DNA of 64,000 nucleotides from UBA4416 sp036676295 (GTDB lineage: Bacteria > Bacteroidota > Bacteroidia > B-17B0 > Aurantibacillaceae). The notes beneath the pieces are model-generated. The model searched no databases. It was not told the DNA's origin and was given only the letters and a program-made list of their open reading frames with translations. Each line of letters begins with the position of its first letter. The stretch's first letter is position 1. The DNA lies in NCBI GenBank assembly GCA_036676295.1, contig JAKFDE010000016.1, positions 682,001-746,000 on the forward strand. Direction: 5' to 3'. Of this stretch, positions 24,410-32,354 are shown one piece after another. The position numbers and the translations under genes are program-made.

Positions 24410-25588
24410 ATGAAAAACAGTGTAAATATAGAAGACTTAAAAACCGCTTACAGGTATAAATCAAATAACGAATTAAAATTCACCTATTATATTTTTAAAA
24501 TACTCCAACGTCCAACGCTTTTAAAAATATTAATGTCTTGTACTAATGGTATCATTAAATATAAATTACCATTTCAATTTTTTATTAAAAGTACAGTATT
24601 TAAAATATTTTGTGCTGGAGAAACTATTGACGAAGCTTTTATAAAAATAAAATATTTAAAAAAATTCAAAGTAAAATCTGTATTAGATTATGTTTCGGAA
24701 GGGGAGAAAAATGATGAAGCCTTTGAAAATAATACAAAAACAATTGTGACTAATATTATTAGACTTGGCAAAGAATCTCCCGGCAATTACGTAAGCGTTA
24801 AACTATCGGGATTAGAAAATCCTGAATTTTTAACTTATTGTAATAACATGAAATTTCATAATGATCTTATAATTTCAACGAGATTTGATAAATTAATGAA
24901 ACGCGTAGATCTGATCTGCAGTACAGCATACGCCTCAAAAGTGATTGTTTTTATTGATGCGGAAGATAGATGTATGCAAGATGTGTTTGACAGGATTACA
25001 GAAAGCATGATGGAAAAATACAATAAGGAATATGCTGTTGTATTTAACACGCTACAAATGTATCTTAAAGACAGATTAACTTATCTTGATTTTTTACTTC
25101 AGACTTCGGAACAAAAAAATTATATACCTGGTATTAAATTAGTGCGAGGAGCTTACGTAGAAAAAGAAAGAGAAAATGCCTTAAAAGAAGGCAAACCTTC
25201 GCCGGTATATGATACAAAAAAAGAAACGGATGATGCCTTTAATCAAGCCGTAGAAATATGTTTGCGAAAGCATAGAAAAGTAGACGTATGCATTGCAACA
25301 CATAATAACGATAGCACACAACGCGCTATCGATTGCATTAACAAATACAATATCACTGATCACTATCATAAAATAAGGTTTTCTCAACTTTATGGAATGA
25401 GTGATAATCTAACTTTTAACTTAAGTGATAATGGATACAATGCTTCAAAATACTTACCCTATGGCGAAGTCAAAAAAGCCATTCCTTATCTGATAAGAAG
25501 ATCTGAAGAAAACTCATCCATTGACGGGCAAATTATAGATGAAGTATTAAGACTTAAAAAAGAACTAGACCGTAGAAAAATGAATTAA
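24410..25588 (+). CDS. Proline dehydrogenase (monofunctional PutA/PRODH)
   Basis: A 392-residue FAD enzyme with a TIM-barrel PRODH fold. Family motifs: FIDAEDRCMQ (about 182-191), QMYLKDRL, IKLVRGAYVEKER (about 243-255), ATHNNDS, FSQLYGMSDNL and YLPYGEVKKAIPYLIRR with the substrate-binding arginines near the end. It oxidises proline to pyrroline-5-carboxylate and passes electrons to quinone. Single-domain forms of this length are usual in Bacteroidota. It follows norB by 10 bp, an unusual place for it. Confidence 0.92.
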   Translation: MKNSVNIEDLKTAYRYKSNNELKFTYYIFKILQRPTLLKILMSCTNGIIKYKLPFQFFIKSTVFKIFCAGETIDEAFIKIKYLKKFKVKSVLDYVSEGEKNDEAFENNTKTIVTNIIRLGKESPGNYVSVKLSGLENPEFLTYCNNMKFHNDLIISTRFDKLMKRVDLICSTAYASKVIVFIDAEDRCMQDVFDRITESMMEKYNKEYAVVFNTLQMYLKDRLTYLDFLLQTSEQKNYIPGIKLVRGAYVEKERENALKEGKPSPVYDTKKETDDAFNQAVEICLRKHRKVDVCIATHNNDSTQRAIDCINKYNITDHYHKIRFSQLYGMSDNLTFNLSDNGYNASKYLPYGEVKKAIPYLIRRSEENSSIDGQIIDEVLRLKKELDRRKMN

Positions 25589-25599
25589 ACTAACTAATT

Positions 25600-25782
25600 A
25601 TGGAATTATTCCGCTATGTATTAATAGGTGTATTTTGGGTTATCACATGCATTTGTCTCGGATTGTATATAAATGCCATAGGATTTAAAGGAAAAAAGCA
25701 TCATGTTTTTGGTTTAAAAACAATTTTCATCTCCTACCTAATAGGAATTTTTATGCTCTTTGCAGCAATAGTTATATTTTAA
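25600..25782 (+). CDS. Small two-helix membrane protein
   Basis: A 60-residue protein with two predicted transmembrane helices (about 5-26 and 40-59) and a short basic loop (KGKKHH). It begins 11 bp after the proline dehydrogenase and ends the nor run. No family is recognised. It could be a small subunit or stabiliser of a membrane complex. Confidence 0.6.
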   Translation: MELFRYVLIGVFWVITCICLGLYINAIGFKGKKHHVFGLKTIFISYLIGIFMLFAAIVIF

Positions 25783-25787
25783 TAAAA

Positions 25788-25811
25788 CTCTTCAATGTCT
25801 ATTTTAAAGAG
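25788..25811 (-). terminator. Weak hairpin between convergent genes
   Basis: CTCTT/AAGAG, a 5-bp stem with a 14-nt loop, is followed by TTTTATT on the minus strand just after the PPOX gene. It is a weak terminator candidate. Confidence 0.35.
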
Positions 25812-26240
25812 CTAAGGTTTCCAAACTGTTTTAGTGCCAAATCCTAAGGTGTTATCCGTAAACTTCAGAAAATCTAATTTTGTAGCCCATGTATACCCTA
25901 CGATTGCTATACTCATGGGGTATTTTTTCATGTATTTTGAACTTAATTTTAAAGTATCTATCTCTTTTGGATCTACAAGTTTTCCAATAAACTGTATTCC
26001 TTTTATATTTAAGGTATCTACTGAATCGGGCAATATCGTTCCTGATATAAAGGCCGCCGGCTTAATTAAACCCTGATGTGTGCTACCTGCAGATGATTTG
26101 AATATTAAAATATTATGTTCTTCATCAAATACATAAAAACAATTTATGCAATATGGTTTATTATTATCATCAACAAAGCATACTGTTGCTATTTTATTTG
26201 CCTGCAAAAAACTTTTGATGTTATCCTGAATGGTATTCAT
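25812..26240 (-). CDS. PPOX-fold (pyridoxamine 5'-phosphate oxidase-like) protein
   Basis: A 142-residue split-barrel protein with the typical N-terminal pattern of small flavin-binding PPOX proteins (FLQANKIATVCFVDDNNKPYC, then HNILIFKSSAGSTHQ). Members bind FMN, F420 or heme; the cofactor and substrate cannot be told here. It follows the thioesterase gene by 2 bp. Confidence 0.75.
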   Translation of the reverse strand: MNTIQDNIKSFLQANKIATVCFVDDNNKPYCINCFYVFDEEHNILIFKSSAGSTHQGLIKPAAFISGTILPDSVDTLNIKGIQFIGKLVDPKEIDTLKLSSKYMKKYPMSIAIVGYTWATKLDFLKFTDNTLGFGTKTVWKP

Positions 26241-26242
26241 AT

Positions 26243-26710
26243 CTAATTTGATTTTTTTATTCGATCGTTTTTTCTTTTTAAAGCATTTACAAATTGTTTC
26301 TTTTCAGCTTCGGAGGAAGGTTTAATTTCCGGAACCAACGTTGGGCTTGAGTTATCGTCAATTGCCACAAAAGTAAAATAGGCTTCATTGATTAAGTATG
26401 CTTTCTGACTAAGTATTTTCTTTGCCCACGCTTGCACAAATATTTCCATGGATGAACTAAATGAACGTGTTATTTTGGCTTTAATTGTAATAATATCGCC
26501 AACCTTAGCCGGGGTTTTAAACTTAACGCTATCAATTGATGCCGTGACACAAACGCGTTCGGCGTGATTTTGAGCGCAAATGGCAGATGCAATGTCCATC
26601 CATTGTACTAATCTTCCTCCTTGTAAAATTCCCATAGGGTTAGTATCATTTGGGCATACTATTTCAGTCATAATTGTTTCTGACTTTTTTGGTGATTTTA
26701 TTTTTTTCAT
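26243..26710 (-). CDS. Acyl-CoA thioesterase, hotdog fold (YciA/BACH-like)
   Basis: A 155-residue hotdog protein. The segment NPMGILQGGRLVQWMDIASA (about 22-41) holds the conserved Asn and Gly and the catalytic Asp of acyl-CoA hydrolases; the VGDIITIKAKITRSF strand follows. It hydrolyses acyl-CoA to free acid and CoA. The Lys-rich ends (KKIKSPKK and KRKNDRIKKSN) are typical of Bacteroidota members. Confidence 0.88.
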   Translation of the reverse strand: MKKIKSPKKSETIMTEIVCPNDTNPMGILQGGRLVQWMDIASAICAQNHAERVCVTASIDSVKFKTPAKVGDIITIKAKITRSFSSSMEIFVQAWAKKILSQKAYLINEAYFTFVAIDDNSSPTLVPEIKPSSEAEKKQFVNALKRKNDRIKKSN

Positions 26711-26727
26711 GAATGAGAATAAACTTT

Positions 26728-27501
26728 TTAATTATACACTTTAGCGTCAATCCCATTTGCAATTACCATCTCACAAATAGAATTTAATTTTTCAACAGGT
26801 ATTTTTTCTAAGGCTTTAGCCGGAGTATCCCTATCAATAGTATAGATCATGACAGATTTTGGGTTGATCATTTTCAACGCTTTTATCCAGGCATCTAGTT
26901 CTTCAGGAGTTGTGTTATCAATGTATTCCCCCTCATTATATCCCTTCAAAAAAATGGTTTGAATAATAAGCGCTCCTTCTAACTCAGCTAATTTTTGAAT
27001 ATACCATTCAATTTTTTTAGAAGACAAAGGCTTGTCTATCTTTATTAACATTTCTGTGGTTCCTGCATCAAGTTTCATGACCTTTGCATCTACTTTTTTC
27101 AAACTATCTAAAACCGATTGATTACCTAAAAGAGTAGAGTTTGACAGAACAGTTATTTTTATTCCAGGTAAATGCAAATCTCTTAATTGAATAACGGCAT
27201 CAATGATCGTTGAAAATTTTGGATGCATGGTCGGCTCACCATTACCTGCAAACGTAATACTATCAATATACGTTTTCTCTTTTGCGAGTTCTTTAAATCG
27301 CTGCTCTATTGCTGCTATTATTGTAGTTGCATCAAAATAATTTACTTTAAAAGATTTTAAATCTGTCCAACCGCATTCGCAATAGATACAGTTAAAATTG
27401 CAAACCTTATTTTTAAGCGGCAATAAATTTATTCCTAATGACACGCCAAAACGTCTGCTATTTATAGGGCCAAATACTATATCATCAAATGTTATTGCCA
27501 T
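26728..27501 (-). CDS. Radical SAM protein
   Basis: A 257-residue protein from ATG 27501; the upstream TTG at 27528 is less likely. The [4Fe-4S]-SAM motif is CNFNCIYC (C34, C38, C41) near the N-terminus, preceded by the conserved FGPINSRRFGVSLGINLLP, and SAM-binding GNGEPTMHP follows. This matches a family of short radical SAM proteins of unknown reaction that some annotations compare with wybutosine-synthesis enzymes. It is the first gene of a three-gene minus-strand run. Confidence 0.82.
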   Translation of the reverse strand: MAITFDDIVFGPINSRRFGVSLGINLLPLKNKVCNFNCIYCECGWTDLKSFKVNYFDATTIIAAIEQRFKELAKEKTYIDSITFAGNGEPTMHPKFSTIIDAVIQLRDLHLPGIKITVLSNSTLLGNQSVLDSLKKVDAKVMKLDAGTTEMLIKIDKPLSSKKIEWYIQKLAELEGALIIQTIFLKGYNEGEYIDNTTPEELDAWIKALKMINPKSVMIYTIDRDTPAKALEKIPVEKLNSICEMVIANGIDAKVYN

Positions 27502-27573
27502 TATCTGTAGCTGGTTTTTTAGTATCAATTTTTAAATTCTTATAACATATCTTTAAATATATCAATTATAGAA

Positions 27574-28599
27574 TTATGGTTTTTGTAATATTGGATTATT
27601 AATAAATGCTGTATCGGTTAATGTTTTTAAAAATGCAATAAGATCCTGTTTTTCTGATATTGAAAGACCTAAGCCATATATTTTACTCGGCTTAGTCATA
27701 ATTGGATCAAGAGTTGAACTATGTTTTACCCCTGAATTGTAATGCTCAATCACCTCTTCTAATGTTTGAAATCTTCCATCGTGCATATAAGGTGCTGTTA
27801 ACTCAATATTTCTAAGTGTAGGCGTTTTAAATAAACCAATATCATTTGGGTTACCGGTAATGTTATAGCGCCCTAAATTAACGCCTGTAAAAACAGAATC
27901 TATTCCGATATTTCTGAATTTATTATCTGTAAATAAACCTAATGAATGGCAATGAAAACAATCTCCTTTTTCAGTTGTAAAAATTTCCAATCCATTTAAT
28001 TGCGACGTATTTAAAACAGTTTTATGCTGCAGAAATTTATCACATAGTGAATTTGCAGAAACCATAACTCTGAAAAATTGCGACAAAGCATATGCTACGT
28101 TTCTAGATGATATTGTTTCAACATTATACACTTTTTTAAATTCTTGTTTGTAATACGCAGAACTATTCAGCTTAGAAATATCTGTATTAAAAAAAACATC
28201 TACTTCAAACTGCATAATATCCTCAATATCACCTGATATTTTTCCATTCCATAAAAAATTCGTATTCCATCCCAAATTTACATGAGGTAAAGAATTAGAG
28301 GTAAACGTTGAAAATCCTTGTTGTGAATTGTGACAAGATGAACAAGATCTTCCATTATTAGATAAAATTGTATCGTAATATAATCTTCTACCCAGTTGAA
28401 CTCCTTCTTCCGTTAATTTATTATCATCAGGAATCTGTAACTGAGGGAAATAATATGGATACGTAACATTATAGGGCGTTAAATTGCCTGACGTATTTGT
28501 ATCAGGAACAATAGTTGGTGCACTATCTTTCTTGCAAGCAAGAAAAAAAATGAATAGCACAAACAATAGTTTATTTATTTTGAATAATGATAAAGGCAT
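27574..28599 (-). CDS. Di-heme cytochrome c peroxidase/MauG-family lipoprotein (MbnH-like)
   Basis: A 341-residue lipoprotein (lipobox FLAC, C22) with two heme sites, CSSCH (86-90) and CFHCH (214-218), and the family motifs TPTLRNIELTAPYMHDGRF and IEHYNSGV. Relatives reduce peroxide or, as MauG and MbnH, oxidise tryptophan in partner proteins. It overlaps the MbnP-like gene upstream by 29 bp, and that pairing points to an MbnH-type role. The two genes share a FNR-type promoter. Confidence 0.88.
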   Translation of the reverse strand: MPLSLFKINKLLFVLFIFFLACKKDSAPTIVPDTNTSGNLTPYNVTYPYYFPQLQIPDDNKLTEEGVQLGRRLYYDTILSNNGRSCSSCHNSQQGFSTFTSNSLPHVNLGWNTNFLWNGKISGDIEDIMQFEVDVFFNTDISKLNSSAYYKQEFKKVYNVETISSRNVAYALSQFFRVMVSANSLCDKFLQHKTVLNTSQLNGLEIFTTEKGDCFHCHSLGLFTDNKFRNIGIDSVFTGVNLGRYNITGNPNDIGLFKTPTLRNIELTAPYMHDGRFQTLEEVIEHYNSGVKHSSTLDPIMTKPSKIYGLGLSISEKQDLIAFLKTLTDTAFINNPILQKP

Positions 28600-29311
28600 C
28601 TTTTACATTGTTTTTAATTTTTAGCATGGCTATAGAATCTGACATTGTATAATTAGTTTCAGTATTTAAATTATAAGAGTATGGATTTGCAAACACCTCA
28701 TTAATATTAAATACTAGCGAATACTCGTGTGCATTGTTCTTTTGATGTAATAGTGAATTTTGTTTCACTTCTATTATATTTTCATTTTTACCAATATGTA
28801 TAGCGTAACCCTGAATTACATTTAATGCATCAAGATAGTGACCTTCCATTTTTAAAAAATGATAGCCTCCTCCCATTGCCGTTGGCCATGCCATGTTTAA
28901 ATTATCCACTGTTGATTCCAAGCCATAATCTACATTATGAGTTGCATCAACTCCAATTTTGTATTCTATCTCTGTATAATTTCCAACGGGGATAGAATCT
29001 AAAAAAAATGAATTTTTTGAAGTTAATGCAGGATCGATATATATTGTTTTTTCAGAAGTATATATTAAATCATCATCTCGTTTTAATTTAATGTTTGAAA
29101 TATAAAAATTAACAGTGTTAACACTATAGACATTTCCGGATACATTAATATTCATGATGGAATCAAAATACACACTTTCATTATCGCATTTTAAAAAAAC
29201 AGTAACTTTTGCTTTTGAGTAATTGGAAGGATAAGAAATAGTGTCTTTTTTGCAAGAGATCAAAAAATTAATTGAAATTAAAACCAATCCTATTTTACAA
29301 TACCTATTCAT
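28571..29311 (-). CDS. MbnP-like lipoprotein, partner of the di-heme enzyme
   Basis: A 246-residue lipoprotein (lipobox LISC, C20) with the MbnP/CorA-type core: VNFYISNIKLKRDDD, GNYTEIEYKIGVDATHN and LNMAWPTAMGGGYHFLKMEG. In studied MbnP proteins a tryptophan is converted to kynurenine by the partner MbnH and takes part in copper binding; W142 lies in the conserved MAWP motif here. A copper-related periplasmic role would fit a locus with copper-dependent NosZ. That function is inferred from family and gene pairing. Confidence 0.82.
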   Translation of the reverse strand: MNRYCKIGLVLISINFLISCKKDTISYPSNYSKAKVTVFLKCDNESVYFDSIMNINVSGNVYSVNTVNFYISNIKLKRDDDLIYTSEKTIYIDPALTSKNSFFLDSIPVGNYTEIEYKIGVDATHNVDYGLESTVDNLNMAWPTAMGGGYHFLKMEGHYLDALNVIQGYAIHIGKNENIIEVKQNSLLHQKNNAHEYSLVFNINEVFANPYSYNLNTETNYTMSDSIAMLKIKNNVKDAFIIIQNK

Positions 29312-29337
29312 TGATTTTTATTTAAAAAAGCCTATAC

Positions 29338-29381
29338 TAAAGGTAAGTCAATACACATCTTATTCACATGACAAAAATCAG
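29338..29381 (-). promoter_or_regulatory. mbnP-mbnH promoter: FNR-type site and -7 box
   Basis: ATGACAAAAATCAG (29368-29381, centre 29374.5, core TGA-N6-TCA) is 29.5 bp from TACCTTTA (minus strand 29345-29338), one mismatch from TAnnTTTG. The palindrome is weaker at its outer bases, but the distance is the same as at the other FNR-type promoters. Confidence 0.65.
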
Positions 29382-29435
29382 TTAATGTCCAAACATGTGC
29401 TTTATTAATATTTACATTTATTTGTTTATAACTAT

Positions 29436-29478
29436 TCGGATATTATTGTCCGAGATGGTTTTTTAAATTATATTTTTG
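29436..29478 (+). promoter_or_regulatory. rrf2 promoter with palindromic operator
   Basis: TCGGATATTATTGTCCGA (29436-29453) has perfect 5-bp arms and matches the nor operator at 15 of 18 positions. The -7 box TATTTTTG (29471-29478) follows at 26.5 bp from the centre, so a bound protein would cover the -33 region. This suggests autorepression. Confidence 0.72.
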
Positions 29479-29495
29479 TTTTGAATAATAGAGTT

Positions 29496-29933
29496 ATGAT
29501 TTTTACAAAAGCATGTGAATACGGTATAAAAGCAGCAGTATATGTTGCCGAGCAGTCTATGAATGGTTATAGAGCAAGTTTAAAAGATATATCCAAAGAA
29601 ATAGATTCTCCGGAAGCGTTTACGGCAAAAATATTACAAACGCTTGTAAGGAATAATATCATAATTTCTGTTAAAGGATCAGCCGGAGGGTTTGAAGCAG
29701 ATTTGAAAAAGATAAAAAAAACCAAGTTAATTGAAATCGTTTTAGCAATTGATGGAACACTACACGAAGGCAGGTGTGTTTTAGGATTGAACAAATGTTC
29801 TGAAGTACATCCTTGTCCGGTTCATAACAAATACAAACATATAAAAAAAGATATATTAACAATGCTGGAAAAAACAACACTAGCAGAAATGTCAAATAGC
29901 GTAATAGAAGGATTAAGTTGTTTGAGAAACTAA
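29496..29933 (+). CDS. Rrf2-family regulator (NsrR/IscR-like)
   Basis: A 145-residue DNA-binding protein. ATG 29496 is chosen because an upstream TTG (29481) would fall before the expected transcription start. It has an N-terminal winged helix (FTKACEYGIKAAVYVA, SPEAFTAKILQTLVRNNII, GSAGGF) and three cysteines (C94, C101, C107 in CVLGLNKCSEVHPC) in the usual place of the Fe-S ligands of NsrR, IscR and RsrR. The spacing CX6CX5C is close to those families. It probably holds an Fe-S cluster and senses NO or redox state. Its likely targets are its own promoter and the nor operon. Confidence 0.88.
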   Translation: MIFTKACEYGIKAAVYVAEQSMNGYRASLKDISKEIDSPEAFTAKILQTLVRNNIIISVKGSAGGFEADLKKIKKTKLIEIVLAIDGTLHEGRCVLGLNKCSEVHPCPVHNKYKHIKKDILTMLEKTTLAEMSNSVIEGLSCLRN

Positions 29934-30079
29934 CAGCAAAGAAAAACACAAGTGTAGGTACTGTTAAATTTTAACTTTCGAACTACTCAACCGAACCATA
30001 ATTAGTATTAAAATGAAAAACCTGATTTTTTAGGGTGGAGATATATTGCCCAAACCGAATTTATAAAACAAAATATACC

Positions 30080-32224
30080 ATGGAAAAATATGTGATTAAA
30101 AGAAATGGCGAATACAAGCCTTTAGATCTTTTTAAAATTAAAGAAGCTATCCTCAAAGGATTTCAAAGTGTCAATAAAAAGTATGAAGAAGTAATTTTTG
30201 ATGAAGTTATTTCTGAATTAAATTTTAAAGATACCTGGAGTGTTGAAGAAATTCAGGACATCATTGAAAAACAATTATTTTCAAAAAAATATTTTGATGT
30301 CATGCGATCTTTTATGCTTTATAGGCATACCCGGAAACTACAACGAGAGATCACCAGTAACATCGATAGTAATACAACATACATTAACAGCACTCAAACA
30401 ATCGAGGAATACATTGGACAAACAGATTGGCGAATTAATGCCAATGCTAATACCGCTTATTCAAACGCTGGCTTAGTAAATAATGTTGCCGGAAAAGTGA
30501 TAGCAAACTATTGGCTGGATAAAGTATATTCTCCGGAAGAAGGAGCAACACATCGCAATGGGGATATTCATATTCATGATCTGGATTGTTTAACAGGATA
30601 TTGTGCAGGTTGGAGTTTAAGAGCATTGTTAAATGATGGATTCAACGGGATCAGAGGCAGAGTAGAAAGCAAAGCGCCGTCACATTTTAGAGAAGCTCTT
30701 GGTCAAATGGCAAATTTTTTAGGGATACTTCAAAGCGAATGGGCAGGAGCTCAGGCCTTTAGTTCGTTTGATACCTATTTAGCGCCTTATGTATTTAAAG
30801 ATAAACTATCCTTTGAAGAAGTATTAAAAGCGGTACGTAGCTTTGTATACAATCTTAACGTACCGGCTCGATGGGGACAATCACCTTTTACAAATATTAC
30901 TTTAGATTGGGTAGTTCCTTCGGATTTAAAAGATCAAATTCCAACAAAAAACGACAACCATCTTTTTAAAACAATAACCGATAGTAAACTTATTGAGCTT
31001 GCAAAAGAGCGTGGCGTTGATAATTTGATCGATCTTAGATATGAGCATTTTCAAACGGAAATGAATTTGATCAATAAAGCGTATTATACTGTTATGACAG
31101 AGGGAGATTCTCAAGGTCAACCTTTTACATTTCCAATTCCAACTGTAAATATTACCGAAGATTTTGATTGGTATGGAGAAAACACCGATCTGTTATTTGA
31201 AAACACAGCTAAAATTGGCTCTTCCTATTTTCAAAACTTTATTGGAAGCCAATATATTTTAGATGATCATGGCAATAAGATCGAAAACGAAAAAGCCTAT
31301 AAACCAAATGCGGTTAGAAGCATGTGTTGTCGTTTACAACTTGATTTACGAGAATTATTAAAAAGAGGTAATGGTTTATTCGGAAGTGCTGAAATGACCG
31401 GTAGCATTGGTGTTGTAACTATTAATATGGCTCGACTGGGCTATTTATACAAAGGGAATATTAATGCATTGTATGAGCGTTTGGATTTTCTTTTAGAAAT
31501 ATCAAAATCTACTTTAGAAAAGAAAAGGGTTTTTATTCAGGATATGTATGATCGTGGATTGTATCCTTACACAAAAAGATATTTATCTCATTTCAGAAAC
31601 CATTTTTCAACAATAGGTGTAAATGGAATCAATGAAATGATCTTAAATTTTACTGATGAAAAAGATAATATTACCACCGAAAGCGGAATTGAGTTTGCTG
31701 GTAAAATATTAGAGCATATTCGTGAAAAAATGAAACTGTATCAGGAAGAAACCGGTAATCTATATAATTTAGAAGCCACGCCAGCCGAAGGAACGACGTA
31801 TCGTTTTGCAAAAGAAGATAAAAAACGTTTTCCAACTATTATTCAAGCCGGAACTGAAGAAAACATCTACTACACCAATAGCTCTCAGGTGCCTGTAAAT
31901 CACACAGACGATCCTTTCGAAGCTTTATTACTGCAAGATGAATTACAGTGCAAGTATACCGGAGGAACTGTTTTACACTTATACATGCGCGAAAAACTAA
32001 GCTCTGCCGAAGCTTGCAGAAACTTAGTAAAAAAAGTTCTCTCAAATTTTAGATTACCATACATTACTGTAACCCCTGTATTTAGTATCTGTCCTACACA
32101 CGGCTATTTATCTGGAGAACATGAATACTGCCCTAAATGCGATGAAATATTACTAGAAAAATTAACCCTTAATCATATACACCATGAACACACAAAACAA
32201 CACGCAGTTGTTGCAAAACAATAA
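30080..32224 (+). CDS. nrdD: Class III (anaerobic) ribonucleotide reductase, large part without its glycyl-radical tail
   Basis: A 714-residue protein from ATG 30080 (an upstream GTG at 30035 is unlikely). An ATP-cone domain (about 1-90, YVIKRNGEYKPLDLFKIKEAI) is followed by the NrdD core (HNGDIHIHDLD-like, GEGDSQGQPFTFPIPT, NGLFGSAEMTGSIG) and a zinc-binding end CPTHGYLSGEHEYCPKC. The expected C-terminal glycyl-radical motif is missing from this frame. It is encoded in the next, overlapping frame (32184-32354). The enzyme makes deoxynucleotides without oxygen, activated by NrdG downstream. Confidence 0.9.
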   Translation: MEKYVIKRNGEYKPLDLFKIKEAILKGFQSVNKKYEEVIFDEVISELNFKDTWSVEEIQDIIEKQLFSKKYFDVMRSFMLYRHTRKLQREITSNIDSNTTYINSTQTIEEYIGQTDWRINANANTAYSNAGLVNNVAGKVIANYWLDKVYSPEEGATHRNGDIHIHDLDCLTGYCAGWSLRALLNDGFNGIRGRVESKAPSHFREALGQMANFLGILQSEWAGAQAFSSFDTYLAPYVFKDKLSFEEVLKAVRSFVYNLNVPARWGQSPFTNITLDWVVPSDLKDQIPTKNDNHLFKTITDSKLIELAKERGVDNLIDLRYEHFQTEMNLINKAYYTVMTEGDSQGQPFTFPIPTVNITEDFDWYGENTDLLFENTAKIGSSYFQNFIGSQYILDDHGNKIENEKAYKPNAVRSMCCRLQLDLRELLKRGNGLFGSAEMTGSIGVVTINMARLGYLYKGNINALYERLDFLLEISKSTLEKKRVFIQDMYDRGLYPYTKRYLSHFRNHFSTIGVNGINEMILNFTDEKDNITTESGIEFAGKILEHIREKMKLYQEETGNLYNLEATPAEGTTYRFAKEDKKRFPTIIQAGTEENIYYTNSSQVPVNHTDDPFEALLLQDELQCKYTGGTVLHLYMREKLSSAEACRNLVKKVLSNFRLPYITVTPVFSICPTHGYLSGEHEYCPKCDEILLEKLTLNHIHHEHTKQHAVVAKQ

Positions 32225-32354
32225 TTTGCAACGCACAAAATGCCTGGTTTACACCAGAGTAATGGGATATCACAGACCAGTAGAAAGTTTTAACATTGGA
32301 AAAAAAGGTGAACATAAACAACGAACACAATTTACAGAGCACAGGTGCAGTTAA
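32184..32354 (+). CDS. NrdD glycyl-radical domain encoded as a separate small protein
   Basis: A 56-residue frame, +1 relative to nrdD, with its own ATG 41 bp before the nrdD stop. The protein has a polar start, then CLVYTRVMGYHRPVESFNIG, the conserved C-terminal region of class III ribonucleotide reductases with the radical glycine in RVMGY (G28), then GKKGEHKQR. It overlaps nrdD at the front and nrdG at the back. Either the radical domain works as a separate subunit, or a frameshift (natural or sequencing) splits one protein. The own start codon and the absence of other damage favour a true split. Confidence 0.8.
   Translation: MNTQNNTQLLQNNNLQRTKCLVYTRVMGYHRPVESFNIGKKGEHKQRTQFTEHRCS

Noticed and set aside
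29934..30079. A riboswitch or NrdR box before nrdD
   Set aside because: No pair of NrdR-type boxes and no recognisable riboswitch core could be found in the 146 bp.
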